From an uncultured Bacteroidales bacterium (GTDB lineage: Bacteria > Bacteroidota > Bacteroidia > Bacteroidales > Paludibacteraceae), in the NCBI GenBank assembly GCA_902779705.1, contig CACZCR010000010.1, positions 1 through 48,272 of the forward strand: a stretch of 48,272 nucleotides of DNA, read 5' to 3'. Position 1 is the first letter of the stretch; each line of letters begins with the position of its first letter. Both the position numbers and the translations under genes were made by a program. The notes beneath the pieces are model-generated. The model was not told the DNA's origin, searched no databases, and was given only the letters and a program-made list of their open reading frames with translations. Positions 19,194 to 30,620 of the stretch are shown piece by piece.

Positions 19194-21499
19194 TAAGATT
19201 GCAGTATTACAAACGGGAAGTTTTCTATTTCACGATGATAGACATCTAGTAGCCGGTCCATCGAATCGGCACGCATCACCAGGTGTCCTATGCGATCATA
19301 GGCTGTACGGAAAGCATGGATCTCTTCGCCTACCTCAGGATAGAGCTGACAGTCGACTATCTCGGGCAGGTCGGGTTGTTGAACGGATACTACTCTACCC
19401 GTCTTGGTCGAATAAGGGGTAAACACCAGCGCAGGGTGTAAAGTAGGTATCTTCATCGACGGTAGTGATAGTCCGCATGCTCCGCGTAGGAGGTAATGGT
19501 AATAGTCTATATCATAGCATTGGCTGACCAGCTCCGGCAAACACGTAGCTCCCGCGCGTGCTCCTATCTCGAGCACATAGACCTGGTCGTCGTGTAGGAT
19601 AAAATCAGCATTGATAGCGCAGTTGTCTATCTGCAACGCTTGGATACAGCGGCGTAGTTGTTCTTCGGCATCGGCTTGCAGGCCCTTATACTCTGTCATC
19701 GCCGGGGCGTAATGGCCGACCGGCACCCCACTCTGTCCGTGATAGATGAGGTCGCCGTGTATCATACAGAACTTCAGTTCGCCGTTCTGTACATATGCTT
19801 GTGCTCCGAACTCAACACCATCAATGAACTGCTCGAGCACCATATAAGGATGGTGGGTCAGAGGCAGTACGTCGGTGTAGGCTTGAGCAAGCGAGTCAGA
19901 GTCCTGGCAGATGACCACTCCTTTACTACCGCTGCCGTCCACTATCTTGAGTACAACAGGATAGCCTATCCGCTCCGCTTCTATGAGCGCTTGCTCCTGT
20001 GTCTCAACGAGCGCAAAAGCGGCTGTTCGTACGTCGGCTTGTGCAAAGGCTTGTTTCATCAGCAGTTTGTCGGATGCAATGACGGAGGAGTGGTAGGATG
20101 ATCCGGCCATACCCAGCGCGTCTACTACATGACCAATGGTGGGGAGTATGAAGTCCGATCCACATCCTACGATACCGTCTATATGTTCATCGCGAGCGAT
20201 ACGGATGATCGTCTCTGCATCCATAATATCTACATTATACCACTTGGAAGCCAATGCATAGCCGGGGAAGTTACCGGGCCACCCCATGACCAGCACACGG
20301 CAACCTGCTTCGCGTGCTGCTTTGATGAGTGGCAGTTGATAGCGTCCTCCTCCGAGAATCATAACGGTTTTGCCGGCCAGCGTCTCAAAGCGCGAATGCG
20401 GGTCGGTATAGATAAAGTAGCCGCTTCGGTCGGCACTACAAGTGAGTTGACGCAATTCATTGGAGGTGAGTTCAGACTCCACTATATTAGGATAGCGTTC
20501 CGCTTGCTGGATATAGGGCAACACTTCAGGTGTTTGTCCGCTCAGAAAATAGACTCCGCTGTGGTGTGTCTTGGTTTTGACCGGTACGATGAGTTGGCCA
20601 AGAGCCACCTCGATCACGCCGCGTAGAAAATCATATCCTGTACTGAGAGGAACGAGTGTAGAACCGATAAAATCGCCTCCCATACGCCCTCCTATCTCCA
20701 TCACTACTACGCGTCCGGAGTCTGTGATCTTGTACTCTGCATGGGCTGCTCCGTTAGTCAGACCCAGTGCATCCAATGCATGGCGAGTGATATCAAAGAT
20801 ACGTTGTTGTGTCTCGGTAGATAAGGAGGAAGGCTGATGATGTGCCAGTTCGACAAAATGCGGCGCTCCGGTCGTCACTTTGTCGGTGATCTGGAGTGCA
20901 TAGTGGGTACCACGGCACGATAACATCTCGACGCTGATCTCTCGTCCTTCAATAAACTCCTCCACCAGTGCTTGATGTTCCAACGAAGCACTTAATGCCT
21001 CGTTAACAGCTGGTTCTAATTGTGCCCATTCGGTGATCTTGGTGACTGCCAGACTACCTGATCGGTCGGAGGGTTTGACGATAAGCGGCAGATCCATTCC
21101 TGATGTGTCTATCGTGTCGCCTTGAGCAATCACTTTATACTGAGGGCAGTCTACACCGGCAGTCACAAATGCTTCGCGCATCAAGTGCTTGTTATGAGCA
21201 CAGACAGCTGCTTTGTATGAGTTGCCGGTCAGTCCCATTTGCTCTGCCACATAGGCTACTGTCGGAGCTGCTACATCGCTGGCAATAGTACAAATACCGT
21301 CTATATGCTCTTGACGACAAAGGCGAAGGATCTCTTCTTTCTCAGTGATAGAGACCGGATAGAAGACATCGCACAGGTCTTTGCAGACAGCACCTTCTGC
21401 CCATGCAAAGCAGATCGTTCGCAACCCCATTTCGCGTGCTTTTAGCACAAGGGGTTGCTGGAGATAACTAGCTCCGATAATGGCTATTGATTTTCCCAT
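19193..21499 (-). CDS. tandem-duplicated ATP-grasp ligase (carbamoyl-phosphate-synthase-like), substrate unknown
   Basis: 768 residues made of two homologous halves (about 1-372 and 377-768). Each half starts with a Rossmann-like pre-ATP-grasp domain (IAIIGASYLQQPLVLKARE versus VMILGGGRYQLPLIKAARE), then a matched linker (EHIDGICTIASDVAAPT versus EHIDGIVGCGSDFILPT). Each then has a full ATP-grasp fold: VKPSDRSGSLAV and VVMEIGGRMGG in half 1, LKIVDGSGSKGVV and VLEIGARAGATCLPE in half 2. Both halves keep the Lys, Gly-rich loop and acidic metal ligands, so both may be active. It is too short and of the wrong domain order for CarB. Neighbours suggest it couples a carboxylate, perhaps an amino acid, to the amino sugar or a carrier. 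That is inference. Confidence 0.85.
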   Translation of the reverse strand: MGKSIAIIGASYLQQPLVLKAREMGLRTICFAWAEGAVCKDLCDVFYPVSITEKEEILRLCRQEHIDGICTIASDVAAPTVAYVAEQMGLTGNSYKAAVCAHNKHLMREAFVTAGVDCPQYKVIAQGDTIDTSGMDLPLIVKPSDRSGSLAVTKITEWAQLEPAVNEALSASLEHQALVEEFIEGREISVEMLSCRGTHYALQITDKVTTGAPHFVELAHHQPSSLSTETQQRIFDITRHALDALGLTNGAAHAEYKITDSGRVVVMEIGGRMGGDFIGSTLVPLSTGYDFLRGVIEVALGQLIVPVKTKTHHSGVYFLSGQTPEVLPYIQQAERYPNIVESELTSNELRQLTCSADRSGYFIYTDPHSRFETLAGKTVMILGGGRYQLPLIKAAREAGCRVLVMGWPGNFPGYALASKWYNVDIMDAETIIRIARDEHIDGIVGCGSDFILPTIGHVVDALGMAGSSYHSSVIASDKLLMKQAFAQADVRTAAFALVETQEQALIEAERIGYPVVLKIVDGSGSKGVVICQDSDSLAQAYTDVLPLTHHPYMVLEQFIDGVEFGAQAYVQNGELKFCMIHGDLIYHGQSGVPVGHYAPAMTEYKGLQADAEEQLRRCIQALQIDNCAINADFILHDDQVYVLEIGARAGATCLPELVSQCYDIDYYHYLLRGACGLSLPSMKIPTLHPALVFTPYSTKTGRVVSVQQPDLPEIVDCQLYPEVGEEIHAFRTAYDRIGHLVMRADSMDRLLDVYHREIENFPFVILQS

Positions 21500-23106
21500 A
21501 TTCCTTCCATTTCAGCCCAATTCTCTGTGGTGCGGAGTTGTACGATCGCATACCCACCATTACGGCGATACAGGGCCACATAGGTAGGTACACCGTAGTG
21601 GAAAGCTATCTGCTGGCGAACACGGTTGATCATACTATCCACATCATCATAGTTGAAGGGCACAAAAATATACATATCGTCGCGGGTGAGGTCCATATAC
21701 GACTCCCCGACTTCTTTATTGAACGGGATGTGAGTAAACCACCCCAACGTAAATTTGCGAGTATTAAAATCCTTGATATGGAACGGATTGATAAATTCCA
21801 ACGAGAAGGTGGTGCCTATGGTAGCCAAACGGCTCTCTGCAGGCAGGGTCTTGATGAGCGGATCTTGGAAGGCATTCCATACAACCGTTCGATGATAATA
21901 GTCATTGTCGCGTGCTGTACCGGCCTGGTAGATATATACCCCGATGAGAACCATGATAAGTGCAGCCATCCCTGTAACTCGTTTCATAGACACTTTCTCT
22001 GGTAGCAGGGTGAAGAAGGCCATTACGATGGGCACCACAAAGCATAAGAAGACTCGGTTTTTAACAAACTGATCCAAACTAACCAAGATAAGCAGCCCGA
22101 TGACAAACATAGCGTATCCTGCAATAAACAGGTGCATCTTTTTCTCCGGTTGACTCAGATCAACCATGATCATCAAAATCAGCATCGTCAGCAACACCAG
22201 TCCGTATTTGCTTAGGCGTTCGATATTCATCAGTTTCTGCGACAACGGCATGGCATTCACATGCGTATTGATCTGCTTGAGTGCTTCCAGATCCATGATG
22301 TTGGGATCGGGGAAGAAATTGAGGAACAATCGATAGTCGGCTTCGGTGACCCCCTCCGGCAAGTTGTTGAACACGCGCCGCGTGCGTGCGTTGGGGTTGT
22401 CCGTCATATTGGCCCGAATGGTATTGTACTCGCGGTAGTACTTCCACTCGTCAGACTGATAGTACATCCTATTCCCCACTCGGCCACCAATGACCAGCAT
22501 AAACAGCACGATCATCGGCACATAACGACGCCAATCGCGCCCCCAATGATAGACCACCACCGGTGCCATCAATAGTGAGACCAATGCGGCCGAGTGAAAA
22601 CGAATCAGACTGGCTACCAGTACCAAGCCGCTACCTAAGAGCAAGTTGCGCCAGCCCTGACGCATCAAAAGCAATATGCCTGCCAAACATACAAGACCGG
22701 CAGTCGTGGTGAATTGGAAAGAAATGATGATCCTTATCCACATCACATAGAGGAATGCCAGCCATAAGGCTTTGAGATACCCACTATGGTTACTGCGTAG
22801 TACCGTATAGTCGATGACACTCATAGAGAGAATATGCAGACCGGCAAAAATCACTGTGTACCATTCGATAGCATGAGTACACGTATAAAGCCATACGAGC
22901 AGTTGGCCGTAGAGTGCGTTGATATATACCAAATGAGCATCAGGAGTCCCTGTATACAACCCATTGGCGATCATACACATCATGATATCGTCATTCTGCT
23001 CATAGCGAATAGGCATAAACCATGCTATAAATGCAAAGAAAGCCGCATTTAGCAGTACAAGAAAGACAGCCAGTCCGTATTTATTCCAATTCTCCAGTCG
23101 CTTCAT
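21484..23106 (-). CDS. polytopic membrane protein, GT-C-like, first gene of the cassette
   Basis: 540 residues with about ten hydrophobic helices followed by a soluble C-terminal region (about 420-540). The first periplasmic loop has YEQNDDIMMCMIANGLYTG, an acidic pair right after helix 1, as in GT-C glycosyltransferases. No specific family is recognised. It starts MKRLENWNKYG, 36 bases downstream of a strong promoter, and its end overlaps the ATP-grasp gene by 16 bases. Its partner with similar topology is the last gene of the cassette (14282). The two may transfer different sugars or act on different acceptors. Confidence 0.6.
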   Translation of the reverse strand: MKRLENWNKYGLAVFLVLLNAAFFAFIAWFMPIRYEQNDDIMMCMIANGLYTGTPDAHLVYINALYGQLLVWLYTCTHAIEWYTVIFAGLHILSMSVIDYTVLRSNHSGYLKALWLAFLYVMWIRIIISFQFTTTAGLVCLAGILLLMRQGWRNLLLGSGLVLVASLIRFHSAALVSLLMAPVVVYHWGRDWRRYVPMIVLFMLVIGGRVGNRMYYQSDEWKYYREYNTIRANMTDNPNARTRRVFNNLPEGVTEADYRLFLNFFPDPNIMDLEALKQINTHVNAMPLSQKLMNIERLSKYGLVLLTMLILMIMVDLSQPEKKMHLFIAGYAMFVIGLLILVSLDQFVKNRVFLCFVVPIVMAFFTLLPEKVSMKRVTGMAALIMVLIGVYIYQAGTARDNDYYHRTVVWNAFQDPLIKTLPAESRLATIGTTFSLEFINPFHIKDFNTRKFTLGWFTHIPFNKEVGESYMDLTRDDMYIFVPFNYDDVDSMINRVRQQIAFHYGVPTYVALYRRNGGYAIVQLRTTENWAEMEGIWENQ

Positions 23107-23142
23107 ACGTATGCATGCGTGCTATGCGCACAATTGGTCGTG

Positions 23143-23174
23143 CAAAAATACTGCTTTTTTTTGATATAAACAAA
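23143..23174 (-). promoter_or_regulatory. Bacteroidales promoter for the amino-sugar cassette
   Basis: TTTG (23171-23174) followed by TTTATAT, a 20-nt spacer, then TATTTTTG (23143-23150). Its -33 end touches the inverted repeat at 23174-23203. It is the only consensus promoter found for the eight genes. Confidence 0.75.
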
Positions 23175-23203
23175 CAAATTCTGCATTTTTGTGCAGAATT
23201 TGT
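23174..23203 (-). terminator. 12-bp inverted repeat: dnaA terminator or cassette operator
   Basis: A perfect 12-bp stem (ACAAATTCTGCA / TGCAGAATTTGT) with a 6-nt loop, 26 bases after the dnaA stop and followed on the - strand by a broken T run (TTGTTTAT). It abuts the -33 box of the next promoter, so it could also be a protein-binding operator. Confidence 0.5.
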
Positions 23204-23229
23204 CTATTTTTTATAGATAATAAGGTAAT

Positions 23230-24621
23230 TTATCGTTTCAGAGCAGCTCGAATTTGCTGTATATGCTGTCTTAGCACCGGATCGTACTCTAACTGCTCGC
23301 GCATTGTATTTGCCGAATGAAGCACAGTAGCATGTGTACGCTGACCAAAATACCGGCCTATCTCAGAGAGAGATAGCTCTTCGCACAATTCCTTACACAA
23401 GAACATGGATACATGGCGCGCCAACATAATTTGACGGGTGCGTCCTTTGCCTTTGATAAAGCGTTCGTCGATATTGAAATGTTCGGATACTGCCCCTGTA
23501 ATCTCGTCCATTGAATTGTGCTGGGGAGCAAACTGAACAATACGACTAACTACCTGCTCAGCCAGTTTGATGTCAATCTCACAATTGGTGAGTGTCGAAT
23601 GTGCAAGCAGCGAAGCCAATACACCCTCCAAATCACGTACTGATTCGGTAACATTGGTGGCGATAAACTCAATCACTTCTTCGCCTAGTTCAACGCCGTC
23701 GCGATGCATCTTATTTATTAAGATGTCGTGGCGCAGCTGATAGTCAGGACGCTTGATTTCTGCTGCCAAACCCCATTTGAAGCGGGTGAGCAGACGATCT
23801 TCGATGTCATGGAGCGCCAAGGGGGGACGATCAGAGGTGAGAATCAACTGCTTGCGAGATTGTTGCAGATAGTTGAATATGTGGAAGAATGTGTCTTGCG
23901 TTCCTTTCAAACCGGCAAAATACTGAATGTCATCTACAATCAGCACATCTACAGATTGATAGAAATTCAAGAAATCCGGTATACGGTTCAAGTTATGTGC
24001 GTCTTGGAACTGCAACTTAAACGTGTTGGCAGATACATATAGTACGCGCGCTTGCGGGTTAAGCAACTTGGCTTGATTTCCGATAGCATTTGCCAAATGG
24101 GTTTTACCTACTCCACTGCCACCGTAGATAAACAAGGGGTTGAAAGCTGTGTATCCCGGCTGTTTGGATACCGCTACACCGGCTGTACGCGCCAACTTGT
24201 TGGGCTCACCTTGAACAAAACAGTCAAAGGTATATAACTCATTGAGTTGTGTCTCAAAATTATCTTGATGCGCCTTGGTGGGGACATACGACGAGAGTTG
24301 GTTGTCCTTGAGCTCATTCTCGCGAACCGAACCATTAGACGGAATCGTAGAACCGGCACCGGATACAGAATCAATCAAGACACGGTACTCCAATTTAGTA
24401 CCTATTCCATATACGCGTATGATCGTGCGTGAGAGCAGGTCGATGTAGTTGTCCTCGATATACTCAGCAATAAACTGCGATTTAACTTGCAACACCAGAA
24501 CGCCGTTTTCATACTGCAACGGCACGATGGGTGCAAACCATGTCTGGAATGCAGTCGCTGTGAGATTGTCTGCCAAAATTTGGAGACACTCTTTCCATCG
24601 TATGTCTATCTGGTTTTTCAT
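23230..24621 (-). CDS. dnaA: chromosomal replication initiator protein DnaA
   Basis: 463 residues. Binds DnaA boxes at oriC, unwinds the origin and loads the helicase. Domain I (1-~80) begins IDIRWKECLQIL; a linker (domain II) spans about 90-120. The AAA+ domain III has Walker A YGGSGVGKTHL at 166-176, Walker B VDVLIVDDIQYF and the sensor/Arg-finger region. The DNA-binding domain IV ends with the signature RTHATVLHSANTM. Full length. Its promoter is 22 bases upstream. No dnaN or recF is adjacent on the visible side, as is common in Bacteroidales where the dnaA neighbourhood is not the classic one. Confidence 0.97.
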   Translation of the reverse strand: MKNQIDIRWKECLQILADNLTATAFQTWFAPIVPLQYENGVLVLQVKSQFIAEYIEDNYIDLLSRTIIRVYGIGTKLEYRVLIDSVSGAGSTIPSNGSVRENELKDNQLSSYVPTKAHQDNFETQLNELYTFDCFVQGEPNKLARTAGVAVSKQPGYTAFNPLFIYGGSGVGKTHLANAIGNQAKLLNPQARVLYVSANTFKLQFQDAHNLNRIPDFLNFYQSVDVLIVDDIQYFAGLKGTQDTFFHIFNYLQQSRKQLILTSDRPPLALHDIEDRLLTRFKWGLAAEIKRPDYQLRHDILINKMHRDGVELGEEVIEFIATNVTESVRDLEGVLASLLAHSTLTNCEIDIKLAEQVVSRIVQFAPQHNSMDEITGAVSEHFNIDERFIKGKGRTRQIMLARHVSMFLCKELCEELSLSEIGRYFGQRTHATVLHSANTMREQLEYDPVLRQHIQQIRAALKR

Positions 24622-24643
24622 TACTTTTTATCGAAAGCGGGTG

Positions 24644-24675
24644 CAAAGGTACTGCTTTTTTTTGATATATGCAAA
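24644..24675 (-). promoter_or_regulatory. Bacteroidales promoter for dnaA
   Basis: TTTG (24672-24675) followed by CATATAT, a 20-nt spacer, then TACCTTTG (24644-24651). The leader is about 15 nt. Confidence 0.85.
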
Positions 24676-24947
24676 TTTTGTCTAAAATGGCTGTTTTTTC
24701 AAGATTTGTAAATCCTCGTATTTCAGTGAGTTACGCTTAATTGACTGACAATGTGGCAGTTGCGAACTTAAAAATTTTGTAACGTGTTGATTTTTAGGCA
24801 GTTTGACATTCGCAAGAAAAATCGCAAAAAAATGTTAATAACTTCTGTATCCCCTTAATTTACTGGAATTAAAAAAAAATGTAAAAAAAAAATATTTAGA
24901 AAAAATATAAATAAGGATGTTCCACATGTTCCACACGTCTACTTGGT
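24676..24947. other. AT-rich gap upstream of dnaA with tandem DnaA-box-like 9-mers
   Basis: No gene. It includes a very A/T-rich stretch (about 24858-24914) next to two directly abutting copies of TGTTCCACA (24918-24926 and 24927-24935). These resemble the DnaA box TTATCCACA with two differences. A perfect TTATCCACA lies at 25594-25602, inside ruvC. This could be part of an origin or a DnaA autoregulatory site; the evidence is suggestive only. Confidence 0.4.
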
Positions 24948-24975
24948 AAAAAAAAGAGAGGCTAAGTGCCTCTCT
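24948..24975 (-). terminator. intrinsic terminator of the ftsB-ruvC-ferredoxin unit
   Basis: An 8-bp perfect stem (AGAGAGGC / GCCTCTCT on the transcribed sense), a 5-nt loop and then a run of T, 23 bases after the ferredoxin stop. Confidence 0.88.
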
Positions 24976-24998
24976 TACAAGCATTAACGCGCAATTTT

Positions 24999-25163
24999 TT
25001 AAAGCGAAATAGCGCCGCTTGGACAAACGTCTGCACATGTGCCGCACTCGGTACATACATCAGGATCAATTGAATACTTTTCACCTTCAGAGATAGCACC
25101 CATCGGGCACTCATCGATACATGTACCGCAAGCGATGCAGTCGTCAGAAATCTTGTAAGCCAT
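24999..25163 (-). CDS. 2[4Fe-4S] ferredoxin
   Basis: 54 residues, MAYKISDDCIACGTC and so on. It has two complete cluster-binding motifs, CIACGTCIDECP (residues 9-20) and CTECGTCADVCP (37-48), in the short clostridial-type arrangement. It is a soluble low-potential electron carrier for anaerobic enzymes such as pyruvate:ferredoxin oxidoreductase. It lies 36 bases after ruvC on the same strand with no promoter between and ends at a strong terminator, so it seems to be the last gene of the ftsB-ruvC unit. A carrier of this type fits an anaerobe. Confidence 0.93.
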   Translation of the reverse strand: MAYKISDDCIACGTCIDECPMGAISEGEKYSIDPDVCTECGTCADVCPSGAISL

Positions 25164-25199
25164 AATTGTACAATTTTAATGATTAATAAATATAGTGTA

Positions 25200-25835
25200 T
25201 TATTTTTTTGCTTTTTTGACCGTAGCCAAAGCTGCCATCAGTTGTGCATTGGGGCCGGTTAGTTGTTTGTCGGTCAGCCCTTTACGTTTAGCGAATGTAG
25301 TCCAGTCTTTGGCGCTACTCTCCCCGGTGACAGGCAGACCAAGTTGTAGAAAGTGGCAGTAACTGATGGCTAGCGCGTCGGTAGCATCCAGTTTCCTAGG
25401 CATGCGTTCGTCTGGAATATGGAGAAACCGCTGTAGCATGGCAGCTACTTGTTGTTTGGTGGAGTGCCCATTTCCGGTGATAGCCATTTTGATTTTCATC
25501 GGCGAGTATTCGTTGATGGGTAGATCACGACTTAGCGCTGCAGCGATAGCTACTCCTTGAGCATGGACAATCTTGATCATGGTTTGTGGGTTTTTATCCA
25601 CAAATTGTGTCTCAATCGCCAGTTCGGTTGGCTTGTACTCGTCAATAAGTTGTTGCAAAAAGAAAAACTCTTGCTGCAAACGCGCATACTGCCCTTCCAG
25701 TTTATGTACATCCAGTACATCAAAGTTCACTAGTGAGACCTTTTGCCCTTCTGAGTCGATGATAGCCCACCCCATGTATAAAGTGCCGGGGTCAATACCT
25801 AAAATGCGATGATGATGAACTAACCGATCGATCAT
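25200..25835 (-). CDS. ruvC: Holliday junction resolvase RuvC
   Basis: 211 residues. A cytosolic endonuclease that cuts four-way junctions late in recombination, with RuvAB. The start at 25835 (MIDRLVHHHRILGIDPGT) puts the first catalytic Asp in GIDPGT. The other acidic residues lie in ELAIETQFV and in the C-terminal DATDALAISYCHF; the HSTKQQV segment also fits. A Lys/Ala-rich tail of about 30 residues extends past the normal core. ruvA and ruvB are not adjacent. A perfect DnaA-box word (25594-25602) lies inside the gene, which may be chance. It is 4 bases from the upstream small membrane gene. Confidence 0.95.
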   Translation of the reverse strand: MIDRLVHHHRILGIDPGTLYMGWAIIDSEGQKVSLVNFDVLDVHKLEGQYARLQQEFFFLQQLIDEYKPTELAIETQFVDKNPQTMIKIVHAQGVAIAAALSRDLPINEYSPMKIKMAITGNGHSTKQQVAAMLQRFLHIPDERMPRKLDATDALAISYCHFLQLGLPVTGESSAKDWTTFAKRKGLTDKQLTGPNAQLMAALATVKKAKK

Positions 25836-25839
25836 AGTA

Positions 25840-26010
25840 TTAATAATGTTCGCGGCTACGAATAAAACCACGGATAACAACCACTATAGCTCCCGCTATG
25901 AGGAAATAGTTAGCCAGATCATCCAACTCCTGCCAACTCAAAATAATGCCTGCTGCTAATAGCAATAGACCAATGATAAGCACAATGTCTGATTTACGCA
26001 AATTTCTCAT
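25840..26010 (-). CDS. small two-helix membrane protein
   Basis: 56 residues starting MRNLRKSDIVLIIGLLLL, with two hydrophobic helices (about 9-24 and 32-47) and a basic end (RGFIRSREHY). It lies 4 bases after the FtsB-like gene and 4 bases before ruvC, so it is made from the same transcript. The start at 26010 is chosen because an upstream extension would run into the FtsB-like gene. I recognise no family. Being next to a division protein it may be an envelope factor, which is a guess. Confidence 0.7.
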   Translation of the reverse strand: MRNLRKSDIVLIIGLLLLAAGIILSWQELDDLANYFLIAGAIVVVIRGFIRSREHY

Positions 26011-26014
26011 AAGC

Positions 26015-26302
26015 TTAATTATCTTGGACAATATATACCTCTTCCTCCGGTGCGTGCATAAAATATCGTTCGCGCGCAAAACGCTCCAAGGAGTCTTTAC
26101 TGGAGGTGATAGACTGAATATGTTTTTCTGTTTGGTCTATCTTGCGTCGTAGCGAATCGTGTACTTCGCGCAAACTGTCCAGCTCCTGAGCACGTTCAAA
26201 GCGGTTCTTCAAACTTCTATTACCCACAAAAGTAATAAATATCGTGAAGCCGAGCAGCACGATAACATACTTGTTGAATATATATCGAAGCCAGTTATTC
26301 AT
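26015..26302 (-). CDS. septum formation initiator family protein (FtsB/DivIC-like)
   Basis: 95 residues: a short cytosolic start (MNNWLRYIFNKY), one membrane helix (about 13-27), a coiled coil (about 35-70, heptads around LDSLREVHDSLRRKI) and the conserved SLERFARERYFMHAPEEEVY end of the family. It acts in the divisome with FtsL and FtsQ to activate septal cell-wall synthesis. The start at 26302 is set by the promoter: the -7 box ends only 8 bases before this ATG, so upstream start codons would not be transcribed. The mRNA is therefore expected to be nearly leaderless. Confidence 0.9.
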   Translation of the reverse strand: MNNWLRYIFNKYVIVLLGFTIFITFVGNRSLKNRFERAQELDSLREVHDSLRRKIDQTEKHIQSITSSKDSLERFARERYFMHAPEEEVYIVQDN

Positions 26303-26310
26303 TTGCGCTG

Positions 26311-26342
26311 CAAAGGTAGTAATAATTTTTGATATCTGCAAA
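26311..26342 (-). promoter_or_regulatory. Bacteroidales promoter for ftsB-ruvC-ferredoxin (near-leaderless)
   Basis: TTTG (26339-26342) followed by CAGATAT, a 20-nt spacer, then TACCTTTG (26311-26318), with only 8 bases between the box and the ATG. Confidence 0.85.
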
Positions 26343-26387
26343 TAAAAAATGAAGATTTTATAAAAATTATAAAAAATGACGCGCGCG

Positions 26388-26419
26388 CTTGCGTATGTAA
26401 TTTTTTTTTCGTACCTTTG
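26388..26419 (+). promoter_or_regulatory. Bacteroidales promoter for nuclease-ligA-dapA
   Basis: CTTG (26388-26391) followed by CGTATGT, a 20-nt spacer, then TACCTTTG (26412-26419). Confidence 0.8.
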
Positions 26420-26454
26420 CACCAAATTTGAAATAAAAGAAACAAACTATCACC

Positions 26455-30089
<3,635 letters not shown>

Positions 30090-30095
30090 CTTACT

Positions 30096-30620
30096 ATGAA
30101 TAAACTGAATGCATTCATTTTTCGCTTTATCCAGCGTCGTCAACCCAAACGCAGTACCCGTTTCCCGCACTATGACCAAGTGCGCAGCGTGTTGGTAGTT
30201 TACGAAAGCGATATCTTGGAACAAAACCAAGTAGTGGCTGACACGATCCGTCGCCAATTATTGGCCGACGATAAGGATGTTGTGCTCTTGGGCTATGTGC
30301 GTAAGAAAGAGATTACTTCGCCCGTATTGCCGCAGAGCCGTGTATTGGGTACAGGCGATCATAATTTGTTCGGCATCCCAAGACAGGAACTCATCGAATC
30401 GCTACAACGCCGCCAATACGATCTGCTCATCGACTTGACACAGGAGCCTATCATTCCCCTGCAATATATAACAATGTATGCGAAGGCGGATTTCAAGACA
30501 GGAATGAAGCGTGATAACCGGTTACTCGATTTTATGATAGAGACTGAACCCAAGCAGAATCCGCTGTTCTTGTTCCAACAAATAATCTATTTCTTAAAAC
30601 AAATACAAAGCAATGACTAA
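30096..30620 (+). CDS. DUF6913-type conserved hypothetical protein
   Basis: 174 residues, soluble, no signal peptide. It starts with a basic helix (MNKLNAFIFRFIQRRQPKR), followed by alternating strands and helices (VRSVLVVYESDI, KDVVLLGYVRKKE, YDLLIDLTQEPIIPLQYITMYAKADFKTGM). The sequence fits a conserved family (DUF6913) that in Bacteroidetes usually sits directly before dapA, as here, where its last codons overlap the dapA start by 8 bases. Function unknown; position suggests a link to diaminopimelate or lysine synthesis. The family assignment is from memory. Confidence 0.8.
   Translation: MNKLNAFIFRFIQRRQPKRSTRFPHYDQVRSVLVVYESDILEQNQVVADTIRRQLLADDKDVVLLGYVRKKEITSPVLPQSRVLGTGDHNLFGIPRQELIESLQRRQYDLLIDLTQEPIIPLQYITMYAKADFKTGMKRDNRLLDFMIETEPKQNPLFLFQQIIYFLKQIQSND

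Noticed and set aside
19193..21499. Carbamoyl-phosphate synthase large subunit (CarB)
   Set aside because: The tandem ATP-grasp layout recalls CarB, but the protein is about 300 residues too short, lacks the oligomerisation and allosteric domains, and sits in a glycan cassette without carA.
24622..24998. Definite oriC
   Set aside because: Only two non-consensus boxes and an AT-rich tract are visible and no skew calculation was possible; kept as a hypothesis.
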